From NCBI GenBank assembly GCA_937951955.1, contig CALGAD010000108.1, forward strand, positions 62,001-126,000: a stretch of DNA of 64,000 bases, written 5' to 3'. The notes below the pieces were generated by a model. The model was not told where the DNA came from and searched no databases. It worked only from the letters and a program-made list of their open reading frames with translations. Both the position numbers and the translations under genes were made by a program. This document shows, one piece after another, positions 9,259 through 18,369 of this stretch (position 1 is its first letter; each line of letters opens with the position of its first letter). This DNA is from an uncultured Bacillaceae bacterium. Its GTDB lineage: Bacteria > Bacillota > Bacilli > Bacillales > Caldibacillaceae.

Positions 9259-9927
9259 ATGGATTTTTTAAATCGCTTCCTCGCTTTTGATATTCAAGAC
9301 CTTCTCTATGTGATCATAACCATCGCCATCGCATTTTCGGTGCACGAATTTGCCCATGCGTATACGGCATATAAATTTGGCGATCCGACGGCGAAAAATC
9401 AGGGGAGACTGACGCTGAACCCCCTTCACCATCTCGATCCGCTCGGAACGTTTCTTATTCTATTTTTCGGGTTTGGCTGGGCGCGTCCGGTACCCGTAAA
9501 CCGGTTTCGTTTTGAAAAACCACGTTTGCACGGTATTTTAACAACCCTGGCCGGTCCGGTTAGCAATTTGCTTCTCGCGATCATCGGTGCCTTTCTTAAA
9601 TATAGTTTCATTGCCTTTGTGCCGTATAGCGGGATGATGGATCCGTTGCTTCACTTTCTTCACTATTTTACTTATTTAAATGTTTTATTGTTTGTTTTTA
9701 ATTTACTGCCATTACCTCCTCTAGACGGCTATCGGATTATTCAAGACGTACTGCCTCATTCATCGCGGGTGAAATTAAGCCAGTATGAAGTGTACGGACA
9801 AATTATTTTTCTCGTCATTATTGTCGTTCCCGGTCTTTACTGGCTGACGATTGGACCGGTCTTACATGGTGGAATCGCTCTTTTCTTAAATGGCATCAAT
9901 GGGTTTTTTGAAAGTTTATTTTTCTAG
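9259..9927 (+). CDS. ywhC: Site-2 protease family (M50) membrane metalloprotease
   Basis: The roughly 222-residue protein is a small M50 intramembrane protease. It shows the zinc motif HEFAH (SVHEFAHAYTAYKFGDPTAK) in a transmembrane helix and the distal Asp in LLPLPPLDGYRI. About five or six hydrophobic segments span the membrane. Family members cut transmembrane substrates, but the substrate of YwhC is unknown. An AAGGAG site ends 6 bases before the ATG at 9259; the adjacent ATG at 9256 is an alternative. It is followed by ywhD, with only 21 bases between, so the two are probably one operon. Confidence 0.9.
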   Translation: MDFLNRFLAFDIQDLLYVIITIAIAFSVHEFAHAYTAYKFGDPTAKNQGRLTLNPLHHLDPLGTFLILFFGFGWARPVPVNRFRFEKPRLHGILTTLAGPVSNLLLAIIGAFLKYSFIAFVPYSGMMDPLLHFLHYFTYLNVLLFVFNLLPLPPLDGYRIIQDVLPHSSRVKLSQYEVYGQIIFLVIIVVPGLYWLTIGPVLHGGIALFLNGINGFFESLFF

Positions 9928-9948
9928 TCAGGAAGGAGGAACTTGCCA

Positions 9949-10461
9949 GTGACCGAGAAAAAGACAATTCGTTTTAATATCATCAAAAACGATCCGACCG
10001 ATGGGCATCAAACCTTCGGTGTCGGTTCATTAAATTTAGAAAATGTCACACCGGTTTTTGTCGATGTTGCAGAAAAACGGGCTTTTGTGGATATGGGGGC
10101 GATGCATGCCCGCAGTGAAGTGGAGCGGCGCGTCAAATATGTGAAGAATAAGGAAGAAGTTCCACCCGGCGGCAAATTTTACTGGCTTTGCTGGGTGACG
10201 ATTGAGCGGGATGAAGAAGGTCCTTATTATCACGGGGTGACCGCTTGCGAGTTAATTATCAATAAGCAAGCGAAACGGGGCTATAAATCGATGCCGGAAC
10301 ACGTCAACAATCTAGATCGCTCACTGAAAGGGAAATTCATTGTTGATCATATGGATGAGGAATCGAAGAAAATTTTAGGCGAGTTTTTAAAAGAACAAAG
10401 AGACGGGGAAATCTGGAAACGGTCCAGCCCGGAGTTGAAGAAACAATTAGGTATGGAATAA
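9949..10461 (+). CDS. ywhD: YwhD family protein, function unknown
   Basis: The 170-residue soluble protein matches YwhD of Bacillus throughout, for example TFGVGSLNLENVTPVFVD, FVDMGAMHARSEVERRV and YWLCWVTIERDEEG. The role is unknown. I choose GTG at 9949, 8 bases after AAGGAGGA; a TTG at 9943 would be too close. The stop codon abuts the left inverted repeat of the element at 10462. Confidence 0.85.
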   Translation: MTEKKTIRFNIIKNDPTDGHQTFGVGSLNLENVTPVFVDVAEKRAFVDMGAMHARSEVERRVKYVKNKEEVPPGGKFYWLCWVTIERDEEGPYYHGVTACELIINKQAKRGYKSMPEHVNNLDRSLKGKFIVDHMDEESKKILGEFLKEQRDGEIWKRSSPELKKQLGME

Positions 10462-10591
10462 AAAAGGGGCTGTCCAAAAAGTCGGATTTTCGACTTTTGG
10501 ATGCCCCTTTTGTTTGTTCAAGCACCTTAATAAATCAACATTCTGGCTTGGTTCAACTTGAAATAATTTCCCTTTTTGGACAGCCCTTTTT
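10462..10591. mobile_element. Candidate MITE or solo inverted-repeat element with GGGCTGTCCAAAAAG ends
   Basis: A 130-bp segment between convergent ywhD and pbpG has terminal inverted repeats AAAAAGGGGCTGTCCAAAAAG (left, 10461-10481) and its near-complement (right, 10572-10591). The left end also folds on itself (CCAAAAAGTCG/CGACTTTTGG), and the interior contains TTCAAG/CTTGAA. Ends of the GGGCTGTCCAAAA type are common on IS1182- and ISL3-like transposons. No transposase or target-site duplication is seen. The left hairpin ends in CCCCTTTT and probably also terminates ywhD. Confidence 0.5.
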
Positions 10592-10609
10592 CTCCTGTTT
10601 TCGACAAGT

Positions 10610-12679
10610 TTATTCATTCAACCAGTCGAGCCAGCGCCGGTACCACGGGCTTTTTTTCATTTTTTCATCGATGCCATCGAAGTAGCGTTCCTCTTCTTCT
10701 GGTGAATGCTTCGTACAATACTCCGCCGGTTCCGTGTCTTTTAGAAAATACGTATACCGCTTTTTCGGACAGTCCTCGGTTGCCAGTAAGCCGGTCTCCG
10801 GATCGATCGTGACTCCAACCACGCCATCTGTAGGCCGGAACGATAAATACGGCTTGTCAGCCAGTGCTTTTTCCATAAAATCTGCCCAGATTTGTTTGGC
10901 ATACTGCCGTTCCGTCACCCGCGAGATCGACTGGCCTTTATCGTAACCGGTCCAAACAACGGAGACGAGCTGGGGCGTAAACCCGACCATCCAGTTGTCG
11001 GTATTGGTTGAACCGGATTTCCCCGCATACTCACGTGTTAATTTATCACTGATCGAGGCTCCCGTCACGTTCGTATAGCCATTCAACCGTGGATCAAATA
11101 CCCCCGTCATCATATGGGTTGTCACAAAAGCAAGGTCCGGATCGAGAATTTGCTTGCCATCCTGTTCATATTCATAAATGACCTTGCCGTGGCGATCAAC
11201 AATTTTTTCAATGAATACCGGTTCAACCCGTTTCCCACCGTTGGCAAATAAACTGTAGGCTTTGGCCAGTTCCACCGGTCGCACGCCCGATGTACCGAGG
11301 GCGAGGGAAGGGACCTGGACCATATCTGATTCGATGCCGAAGGTTTGCAAATAATCAACAAGGGTATCCATTCCCAATAACAAATGGGTTTTGACGGCAA
11401 ACACATTATCGGATAGGGCTAACGCCTGCAAGAGTGTGATATCATCCTCGGCATATTTGCCGTTAAAATTTTTCGGCGTATACTCTTTTCGGCCATCATC
11501 GTACACAAAGGTCGTCTCTTCACTGCGAAAAGTCGTTGCCGGGGTGAAGCCTTTTTCTAATGCGGCATAATACAAAATCGGTTTTACTGTGGATGCCGGC
11601 TGTCTTACCGCTTGTGTCGCCCGGTTAAAATAACTCACATCATAATCGCGTCCCCCGACTAAAGCTTTTACGAACCCGGTTTCCGGGTCCATCGCAATCA
11701 AGGCCGCTTCAATCGTCGAGTGGGGGTCGATTGTTTGCGCGATCGTTTCTTCGGCAATTTTCTGCATATCCGGGTCTAATGTAGTGTATATGTTTAAACC
11801 GCCAAGGGCAATCGTCCGTTCATCAATTCCTAACGCTTGCAATTGCGAACGCACGACATCTTGAAAGTACGGGGCGATTTTTTCACCGGTTTTGATGCCG
11901 CCGACTAACTCTAAAGGCATGTTTTTGGCCGTCTCGGCTTCCTCCGCATCAATGTATCCTCCCTTGACCATTACCGATAAGATGAGTTCTTGCCGGTTTT
12001 TGGCATTTTTATAGTCGTTCAAAGGAGAAAAGTAGCGCGGTCCCTTCGGAATTCCAGCGAGCATCGCCGCTTCATGGAGGGATAGATCACAGGCACTTTT
12101 TTGAAAATAATAACGGCTTGCCGCCTCGATTCCGTAAGCGCCATGACCGTAGTAGATCGTGTTCAAATACCCTTCTAAAATTTCCTCTTTACTTAAATTG
12201 GCTTCCAATCGAATCGTATAAAGTGCCTCTTTTAATTTTCGCATCCACGACTTTTCATGGGATAAAAATAGATTGCGGGCATACTGTTGCGTAATTGTAC
12301 TGGCCCCCTGCACTTTGCCCATCGCTTTAATATCGGCAAAAATGGCCCCTAAAATACGAATACCATCAAAACCGTGGTGTTTATAAAAACGCTGATCTTC
12401 TATCGCGATCGTTGCGTCAATTAAATGGGGAGAAATCTCATCAAGTTCCACCCAGTAGCGCTTCCCCACGAGATTTGTTTCCCCTATAACGGAACCATCT
12501 GCCGCATAATAAACCGTCGTCTCCGGTACCTCAATCGGAGGCGGTCCGATAATTTTACTGCCGGTATATAGAATAAATAGCGAGATAAAAAAGATCAGGA
12601 CAGATGCGGCACCAAAAAAACATAACCATTTTGCAATCGTAAGTCCCTTTTTTACCCAGGACTTTCTAAGCAATTCCAT
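10610..12679 (-). CDS. pbpG: Class A penicillin-binding protein (PBP2d type)
   Basis: The protein has about 689 residues. After a short cytoplasmic tail comes one membrane anchor (about residues 15-40). A GT51 transglycosylase domain follows, with the catalytic Glu motif IEDQRFYKHHG and GASTITQQYARN. The transpeptidase domain has STVK (active serine), SDN and KSGS. It polymerises and cross-links peptidoglycan on the outer face of the membrane. Position next to ywhD matches B. subtilis pbpG (ywhE), a forespore gene; regulation here is inferred. I start at 12679 because AAAGGGAGGG is 8 bases upstream, not at 12703. Confidence 0.92.
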   Translation of the reverse strand: MELLRKSWVKKGLTIAKWLCFFGAASVLIFFISLFILYTGSKIIGPPPIEVPETTVYYAADGSVIGETNLVGKRYWVELDEISPHLIDATIAIEDQRFYKHHGFDGIRILGAIFADIKAMGKVQGASTITQQYARNLFLSHEKSWMRKLKEALYTIRLEANLSKEEILEGYLNTIYYGHGAYGIEAASRYYFQKSACDLSLHEAAMLAGIPKGPRYFSPLNDYKNAKNRQELILSVMVKGGYIDAEEAETAKNMPLELVGGIKTGEKIAPYFQDVVRSQLQALGIDERTIALGGLNIYTTLDPDMQKIAEETIAQTIDPHSTIEAALIAMDPETGFVKALVGGRDYDVSYFNRATQAVRQPASTVKPILYYAALEKGFTPATTFRSEETTFVYDDGRKEYTPKNFNGKYAEDDITLLQALALSDNVFAVKTHLLLGMDTLVDYLQTFGIESDMVQVPSLALGTSGVRPVELAKAYSLFANGGKRVEPVFIEKIVDRHGKVIYEYEQDGKQILDPDLAFVTTHMMTGVFDPRLNGYTNVTGASISDKLTREYAGKSGSTNTDNWMVGFTPQLVSVVWTGYDKGQSISRVTERQYAKQIWADFMEKALADKPYLSFRPTDGVVGVTIDPETGLLATEDCPKKRYTYFLKDTEPAEYCTKHSPEEEERYFDGIDEKMKKSPWYRRWLDWLNE

Positions 12680-12874
12680 CTTTACTTCCCTCCCTTTGGC
12701 CACCGAAAAACCTGGTAAAGGTTTCTATTCCCAGTATGGAATAAAAGAGACACCTTTAAACTCGGAATGAGGACGTTTAACCAAGAATGTTCTTGATGCC
12801 TCTTTGTCGCTGCAGGAAAACCGGTATAATGAAGTAAGAAAAGATATAGAAAAGATGATTTGAGGAGTGTTACA

Positions 12875-13327
12875 GTGAAGGAAATTGGTATTCCGGTAAA
12901 AATTAACTTAAAAACAGAAATCGTACGGGATTTTACCGACAAAGAAATGATGGAGCTCATCGTGTTCGGGACATTCGTGCAAAAAAATGATACGGTCTAT
13001 TTGATTTACGATGAAGTTCAAGAAAAGGGGAACATTCATACGATCGTGAAATTCAATGATAAAAACGGAGCTGCGATTACCCGCAAAGGGCTTGTCAATA
13101 TGCGGTTGAGCTTTGTGGAAAATGAACAAAAAACGGGCAACTACCGGACGGGATTGGGGTCATTCCTCCTGCATACCCATACGGAAAAGTTAGCTTTTTC
13201 ATGGAATCCGGAATTAAATAAAGGAAACCTCGATATTCAATACAATTTTTTTATGGAAGAAGAACATGTCGGCTATTACAAGATGAATTTTCAGTTTACA
13301 AAAGTGGCGCCAGCCAACCGCGGTTAA
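12875..13327 (+). CDS. ywiB: DUF1934 family beta-barrel protein YwiB
   Basis: The roughly 150-residue protein matches DUF1934 (IPVKINLKTEI, then GLVNMRLSFVENEQKTGNY and the C-terminal NLDIQYNFFM). This family has a small lipocalin-like barrel and no known function. GTG at 12875 is preceded 7 bases earlier by TGAGGAG; the upstream TTG at 12860 has no site. A TATAAT at 12825-12830 is the likely -10 box. In B. subtilis ywiB lies just before argS, which is absent here. Confidence 0.85.
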   Translation: MKEIGIPVKINLKTEIVRDFTDKEMMELIVFGTFVQKNDTVYLIYDEVQEKGNIHTIVKFNDKNGAAITRKGLVNMRLSFVENEQKTGNYRTGLGSFLLHTHTEKLAFSWNPELNKGNLDIQYNFFMEEEHVGYYKMNFQFTKVAPANRG

Positions 13328-13440
13328 GATGGAGCGAAAACAATAAGCGGGGTTTTCCCGGAAGTGTTTACTGACATGCGTAAAAAATGTTTTCTACGAA
13401 TAATAATTGCGTTAAGATTAAAATAAATTAGACAAATAAG

Positions 13441-13471
13441 TTGACTGAATGCTCATTCAGTATTGTATAAT
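13441..13471 (+). promoter_or_regulatory. fadF promoter overlapped by FadR-like operator
   Basis: TTGACT (13441-13446) and TATAAT (13466-13471) flank an 18-base palindrome, ACTGAATGCTCATTCAGT (13444-13461), with 8-bp arms around a CT centre. The TGAATG...CATTCA arms match the B. subtilis FadR operator, and the palindrome fills the spacer of the promoter. This arrangement implies repression relieved by long-chain acyl-CoA. Confidence 0.8.
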
Positions 13472-13556
13472 AGAGGCAATAAAAAGTAGTAACCGCAATT
13501 TTAGGGATGGGAAATTTCACCCGGGAACATAAAATTATCAAGGGGGGATATGTGGG

Positions 13557-15668
13557 ATGCAAGCTTTTTTATGGGTGAATTTAATCGCAACAATACTCGT
13601 TACCGCCTATGCCGTTTACTTGTTCGTCAAGGTTGTTCAAACGCGCTATAACTATATTAAACTCGGAAAAAAGGAAGAGTTTGATAAACGGTATAAAGAA
13701 CGGCTGCAAAAGATCTGGGTCTATGTGTTCGGACAGAAAAAGCTGTTAAAGGATAAAACAATGGGGCTCGTCCACGTGGCGATTTTTTACGGATTTATCC
13801 TCGTGCAGTTCGGAGCCATTGATTTTATCTGGAAAGGAATCGTACCGGGAACTCATTTACCCTTAGGACCGCTCTACCCGGGGTTTAAGTTTTTCCAGGA
13901 GCTCGTTACTTTAATGGTGCTTGTCGCTGTTACCGGTGCGTTTTACCAGCGCTACATTGCCAAACTCGTCCGGTTAAAGCGCGGGCTGAAAAACGGTCTC
14001 GTCTTGATTTTTATCGCCTCCCTGATGTTTTCCGTCTTGTTCGGTAACGGGATGGAAATGATCTGGTTTGGCAAAGAGGCAACCTGGACAGAACCGGTTG
14101 CATCCTTATTTGCTCTGGCTTTTGCCTGGATTGGGGAGACAGCGAGTTTCGTTCTCTTTTACATTTTCTGGTGGATTCACCTACTCGTGTTACTTGTCTT
14201 TTTAGTCTATATTCCACAGTCGAAACACGCCCATATCATTGCTGCACCGGTTAATGTGTTTCTCGATCGCATGGATCATCCGGGCAAACTTTCCATGATT
14301 GATTTTGAAGATGAAACACAAGAAACTTTCGGTGCCGGAAAAATTACTGATTTCACCCAGCTGCAATTGCTTGATTTATATGCTTGCGTCGAGTGTGGCC
14401 GCTGTACGAGTGTGTGCCCGGCGACGGGAACGGGGAAAATGCTCAGTCCGATGGATTTAATCGTGAAAATGCGGGATCATTTAACGAACTACGGCGCAGC
14501 GGTTACTTCCCAGTCTCCGTGGGTACCGGCCTTTGCCTTTGCCGATACGACGGGGAACCAGCTTGCCCGGCAGGCGCGCAGTCAAGGTGCGGAAGAAACA
14601 GCCGCAACATCCCTGTTTACAGAAAGTTTAATCGGTGATGTGATTACAGAAGAGGAAATCTGGGCCTGTACAACTTGCCGGAACTGTGAAGATCAATGCC
14701 CGGTGATGAATGAACATGTCGACAAAATCATCGATTTACGCCGCTATCTCGTTCTCACAGAAGGAAAAATGCGCGGCGATGCGGCTCGCACGATGCAAAA
14801 CATTGAGCGTCAAGGCAACCCGTGGGGCTTGAACCGTCGCGAACGGGAAAACTGGCGTACATTACGGGATGATGTCTATATCCCGACGGTAAAAGAGTTG
14901 AAAAAGCAAGGCGAAGACTTTGAATACTTGTTCTGGGTCGGTTCCATGGGATCCTTTGACAACCGCAGTCAAAAAATCGCCCTCGCCTTTGCCCGTCTCA
15001 TGAATGAAGCCGGCATTAAGTTCGCGATTTTAGGAAATAAGGAAGGAAACTCCGGCGATATCGCCCGCCGTTTCGGAAATGAGTTTTTATTTCAGGAATT
15101 GGCGATGAAAAATATTAAAGAGTTTGAAAAGCACGGTGTCAAGAAGATTGTCACGATCGACCCTCATGCTTACAATATTTTCAAAAATGAATATCCGGAC
15201 CTCGGCTTTAAGGCAGAGGTGTATCACCATACCGAGTTATTGTATCAATGGGTGAAAGAAGGCCGTCTCAAACCGAAGTATGCCGTCAATGAAACGATCA
15301 CCTTCCACGATTCTTGCTACTTAGGACGATACAACGATGTCTACGATCCACCACGGGAGATCTTGAAGTCAATTCAGGGTGTTAAACTCGTGGAAATGGA
15401 ACGCAATCGAGAAAACGCCATGTGCTGCGGTGCTGGTGGCGGCCTCATGTGGATGGAAGAAGAAACCGGGCAGCGCATCAATGTGGCCCGGACAGAACAG
15501 GCCTTAAAGGTCAATCCTTCCATCATCGGTTCGGCCTGTCCGTACTGCTTGACGATGCTATCTGATGGTACGAAGGCGAAAGAAGTAGAAGATACCGTGA
15601 AGACATACGATGTGGCTGAGATTTTAGAAAAAGCCGTTTTCGGCGAACAGGAACAACTTGTATCCTAA
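13557..15668 (+). CDS. fadF: Membrane-bound (Fe-S) oxidoreductase FadF
   Basis: The 703-residue protein has an N-terminal membrane part with about five to six helices, resembling a cytochrome b/NarI-like module. Two 4Fe-4S ferredoxin motifs follow (CVECGRCTSVCP and CTTCRNCEDQCP), then two CCG heterodisulfide-reductase-like domains (HDSCYLGRYND ... CCGAGGG; CPYC). FadF is thought to pass electrons from electron-transferring flavoprotein or acyl-CoA oxidation to the quinone pool. RBS GGGGGGAT precedes ATG. It heads the fad block and lies directly behind the FadR-like operator. Confidence 0.9.
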   Translation: MQAFLWVNLIATILVTAYAVYLFVKVVQTRYNYIKLGKKEEFDKRYKERLQKIWVYVFGQKKLLKDKTMGLVHVAIFYGFILVQFGAIDFIWKGIVPGTHLPLGPLYPGFKFFQELVTLMVLVAVTGAFYQRYIAKLVRLKRGLKNGLVLIFIASLMFSVLFGNGMEMIWFGKEATWTEPVASLFALAFAWIGETASFVLFYIFWWIHLLVLLVFLVYIPQSKHAHIIAAPVNVFLDRMDHPGKLSMIDFEDETQETFGAGKITDFTQLQLLDLYACVECGRCTSVCPATGTGKMLSPMDLIVKMRDHLTNYGAAVTSQSPWVPAFAFADTTGNQLARQARSQGAEETAATSLFTESLIGDVITEEEIWACTTCRNCEDQCPVMNEHVDKIIDLRRYLVLTEGKMRGDAARTMQNIERQGNPWGLNRRERENWRTLRDDVYIPTVKELKKQGEDFEYLFWVGSMGSFDNRSQKIALAFARLMNEAGIKFAILGNKEGNSGDIARRFGNEFLFQELAMKNIKEFEKHGVKKIVTIDPHAYNIFKNEYPDLGFKAEVYHHTELLYQWVKEGRLKPKYAVNETITFHDSCYLGRYNDVYDPPREILKSIQGVKLVEMERNRENAMCCGAGGGLMWMEEETGQRINVARTEQALKVNPSIIGSACPYCLTMLSDGTKAKEVEDTVKTYDVAEILEKAVFGEQEQLVS

Positions 15669-15683
15669 AATTTATTAAAATCT

Positions 15684-15853
15684 GAAAATAATTTATTTTC
15701 ATATTAGGAAAAATCGAGTATTATATATGATAAGAGGGGCGCAACTGCCCCTCGCTCAATATAAACTTCGTATTACACGGGGGCATCACTGCTATTTCGG
15801 TAATTGGAGCGTGGTGCCTGATTTTTCAGGTGTATGTCGAGCGAGCGTTCAGT
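15684..15853 (+). promoter_or_regulatory. Structured fadF-thiolase intergenic region with a degenerate FadR-like box
   Basis: Three hairpins are visible: GAAAATAA/TTATTTTC (near 15684-15701), GAGGGGC/GCCCCTC (15734-15753) and GGCATCAC/GTGGTGCC (15782-15818, followed by TGATTTTTC). At 15836-15853 the complement of GTCGAGCGAGCGTTCAGT aligns with the fadF operator at 12 of 18 positions, and every mismatch is a transition. The region may end the fadF transcript and start the thiolase operon. Confidence 0.4.
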
Positions 15854-15937
15854 CGATGAACTGTTATCAATTTGCATTCAGTTTTTTCAATTACTTCTAT
15901 TTGTAAACGAATACAAAAATATTGCGGAGGAGGAGCT

Positions 15938-17122
15938 ATGAAAACAGTTATTTTAGATGGGGCAAGGACGCCCTTCGGTAAGCTCAACGGTGCGTTAAAA
16001 AGCTTGACGGCACCGGAACTCGGGGGAATAGCGATAAGGGAAGCGATGCGGCGTGCTGATGTGACAAGTGAGCAAATTGATCATGTTATGATGGGGACCG
16101 TGTTACAGGGCGGACAGGGACAGCTCCCTTCCCGGCAGGCGGCACGAAATGCCGGTATCCCGTGGGAAACGACGACAGAAACGATCAATAAAGTTTGTGC
16201 ATCCGGTATGCGCAGTGTGACGCTAGCGGATACCTTGATCAAAGCCGGAGAAGCGAAAACGATCGTTGCCGGCGGTATGGAATCGATGACGAATGCCCCC
16301 CATGCCCTCTTCGGTGTCCGTTCCGGGGTCCGGATGGGTAATGCCTCGCTTGTTGATTTAATGATTTATGATGGTCTCACCTGTAGTTTCAATGGCGTCC
16401 ATATGGGGAATTACGGCAATTTAACGGCAAAAGAAATGGAGGTTGCTCGAGAGGAACAGGATGAGTGGGCGTTGCGCAGTCACAAACGGGCTATCGCGGC
16501 AACCGAATCAGGAAAATTGCTAGAGGAAATTGTTCCGGTGGAGGTGCCGCAGAGAAAAGGGGAACCAGTGACTGTTTCAGTGGATGAAGCGCCGCGGAAA
16601 GATACTTCTTTAGAAAAATTAGCGCAATTGAAACCGGCCTTTGATAAGGACGGCACGATTACTGCTGGCAATGCGCCGGGGATCAATGATGGTGCCTGTG
16701 CCCTTGTCTTAATGGAAGAAGAAGCAGCACTACGGGAAGGTCGAAAACCGTTGGCCCGGATTGTGTCGAGTGCAACGGTGGCTGTGGAAGCAAAAGATTT
16801 CCCGAAAACGCCGGGTCTTGTTATCAATAAGTTATTAGAAAAAACGGGCAAATCCGTTGATGAGATCGATTTATTTGAGATTAATGAAGCCTTTGCGGTG
16901 GTCACCCTGGCATCGGCAAAAATTGCCAATCTTGATCTCGAAAAAGTCAATGTCAATGGCGGGGCTATTGCCTTAGGACACCCGATTGGCGCTAGCGGGG
17001 CACGCATTATTCTCACGTTAGCTTATGAATTAAAAAGACGGGGTGGCGGCTACGGCATCGCTGCCATTTGTAGCGGCGGTGGTCAAGGAGATGCGGTATT
17101 AATCGAGGTACCTGAGGGATAG
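15938..17122 (+). CDS. Acetyl-CoA C-acetyltransferase (thiolase)
   Basis: The 394-residue thiolase has the nucleophilic Cys87 in NKVCASGMRSV, the GHPIGASGARI motif with the active His, and the C-terminal Cys in CSGGGQGDAV. It cleaves acetoacyl-CoA or ketoacyl-CoA at the end of beta-oxidation, or condenses acetyl-CoA. GGAGGAGGAGC precedes the ATG. The next gene begins 16 bases later, so the dehydrogenase is cotranscribed. Related Bacillaceae clusters usually have a 3-hydroxyacyl-CoA dehydrogenase here; none is present. Confidence 0.93.
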   Translation: MKTVILDGARTPFGKLNGALKSLTAPELGGIAIREAMRRADVTSEQIDHVMMGTVLQGGQGQLPSRQAARNAGIPWETTTETINKVCASGMRSVTLADTLIKAGEAKTIVAGGMESMTNAPHALFGVRSGVRMGNASLVDLMIYDGLTCSFNGVHMGNYGNLTAKEMEVAREEQDEWALRSHKRAIAATESGKLLEEIVPVEVPQRKGEPVTVSVDEAPRKDTSLEKLAQLKPAFDKDGTITAGNAPGINDGACALVLMEEEAALREGRKPLARIVSSATVAVEAKDFPKTPGLVINKLLEKTGKSVDEIDLFEINEAFAVVTLASAKIANLDLEKVNVNGGAIALGHPIGASGARIILTLAYELKRRGGGYGIAAICSGGGQGDAVLIEVPEG

Positions 17123-17138
17123 AGGAGGTTCCCGCAAG

Positions 17139-18269
17139 ATGCGCTTTACATTTACGAAGGAACAGGAGCAAGTAAGGGATATCGTCCGTAAGTTTGCCGA
17201 GCAAGAAGTTGCTCCCTTCGTACCGGAAATGGAAAAGGGGACCTTTCCCCGTTTTCTTCTTAGGAGGATGGGGACACTCGGTCTCATGGGCATCACGGTT
17301 CCGGAACAATATGACGGCAGTGGAATGGATTTTACATCGTACATTATAACGATTCATGAGTTGGCGAAAGTCAGTCCGACCTTAGCAGTCATTTTATCGG
17401 TCCACAGTTCCGTTGGTACCAATCCAATTTTGCAATTCGGCACGGATGAGCAGAAGAAGAAGTATCTTCCGAAATTAGCGAGCGGTCAATATTTAAGCGC
17501 CTTCTGTTTGACAGAAGCAAATGCCGGATCGGATGCTGCCTCGTTAAAGACGCGGGCTGAACGAGACGGGGATCAGTATATCATCAATGGGAGCAAAATG
17601 TTTATTACTAGTGGCGGTGAGGCCGACGTATACATCGTTTTTGCCAAAACCGACCCGCAAGCGGGGAAAAAAGGGATTACCGCATTTATAGTAGATAAGA
17701 ATACGCCAGGTCTAGTCATCGGGAAAGATGAGAAGAAAATGGGGCTTTCCGGTTCAAGAACGGTTCAATTAACCTTTGAAAATATGGTGGTGGCAAAGGC
17801 GCAGCGTCTCGGCGACGAAGGCGAAGGGTTTAAAATCGCCATGGCCAATCTCAACGCCGGTCGTATCGGGATTGCCGCACAAAGTTTGGGCATTGCCGAA
17901 GGAGCTTATGAACATGCTTTGCGTTATGCGAAAGAACGTTATCAATTTGGTAAACCGATCATCGCCAATCAAGGGATTTCTTTTAAATTAGCAGACATGG
18001 CGACAAAAATTGAGGCCGCCAAATTATTAGTCTATCACGCCAGCTTTTTGTATGAGCAGGGGGTAAAAGTGAATAAAGAAGCTTCCATGGCTAAATTGTT
18101 TGCCTCCAATACCGCAATGGAAGTGGCAACGGAAGCGGTCCAGATCTTTGGCGGTTACGGTTATTCGCAGGAATATCCTGTGGAGCGGTACTTCCGGGAT
18201 GCGAAAATCACGCAAATTTATGAAGGAACGAACGAAATTCAAAGACTGGTCATCAGCAAGTTTTTATAA
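17139..18269 (+). CDS. Acyl-CoA dehydrogenase (first copy)
   Basis: The 376-residue flavoprotein is of standard length. It shows the FAD/substrate motif CLTEANAGSDAASLKT, FVVDKNT-like IVDKNTPGLVIG, and the catalytic Glu in QIYEGTNEIQRLVI. It oxidises acyl-CoA to enoyl-CoA and passes electrons to ETF. GGAGG lies before the ATG. It is a close paralogue of the gene at 18786; the stretch KER-QFGKPIIANQGISFKLADMAT is almost identical in both. The C-terminal part of the gene is followed by the 21-bp repeat array A. Confidence 0.93.
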   Translation: MRFTFTKEQEQVRDIVRKFAEQEVAPFVPEMEKGTFPRFLLRRMGTLGLMGITVPEQYDGSGMDFTSYIITIHELAKVSPTLAVILSVHSSVGTNPILQFGTDEQKKKYLPKLASGQYLSAFCLTEANAGSDAASLKTRAERDGDQYIINGSKMFITSGGEADVYIVFAKTDPQAGKKGITAFIVDKNTPGLVIGKDEKKMGLSGSRTVQLTFENMVVAKAQRLGDEGEGFKIAMANLNAGRIGIAAQSLGIAEGAYEHALRYAKERYQFGKPIIANQGISFKLADMATKIEAAKLLVYHASFLYEQGVKVNKEASMAKLFASNTAMEVATEAVQIFGGYGYSQEYPVERYFRDAKITQIYEGTNEIQRLVISKFL

Positions 18270-18369
18270 AGTGAAGGAATGGTTGTAAGCGGTTTTATTG
18301 AGGTTGGGGAAGAAATGCATCTTGTATTTTTAGTTGCTGGAAATGGGGTGGTTGCGTAGATAGGGAGTT

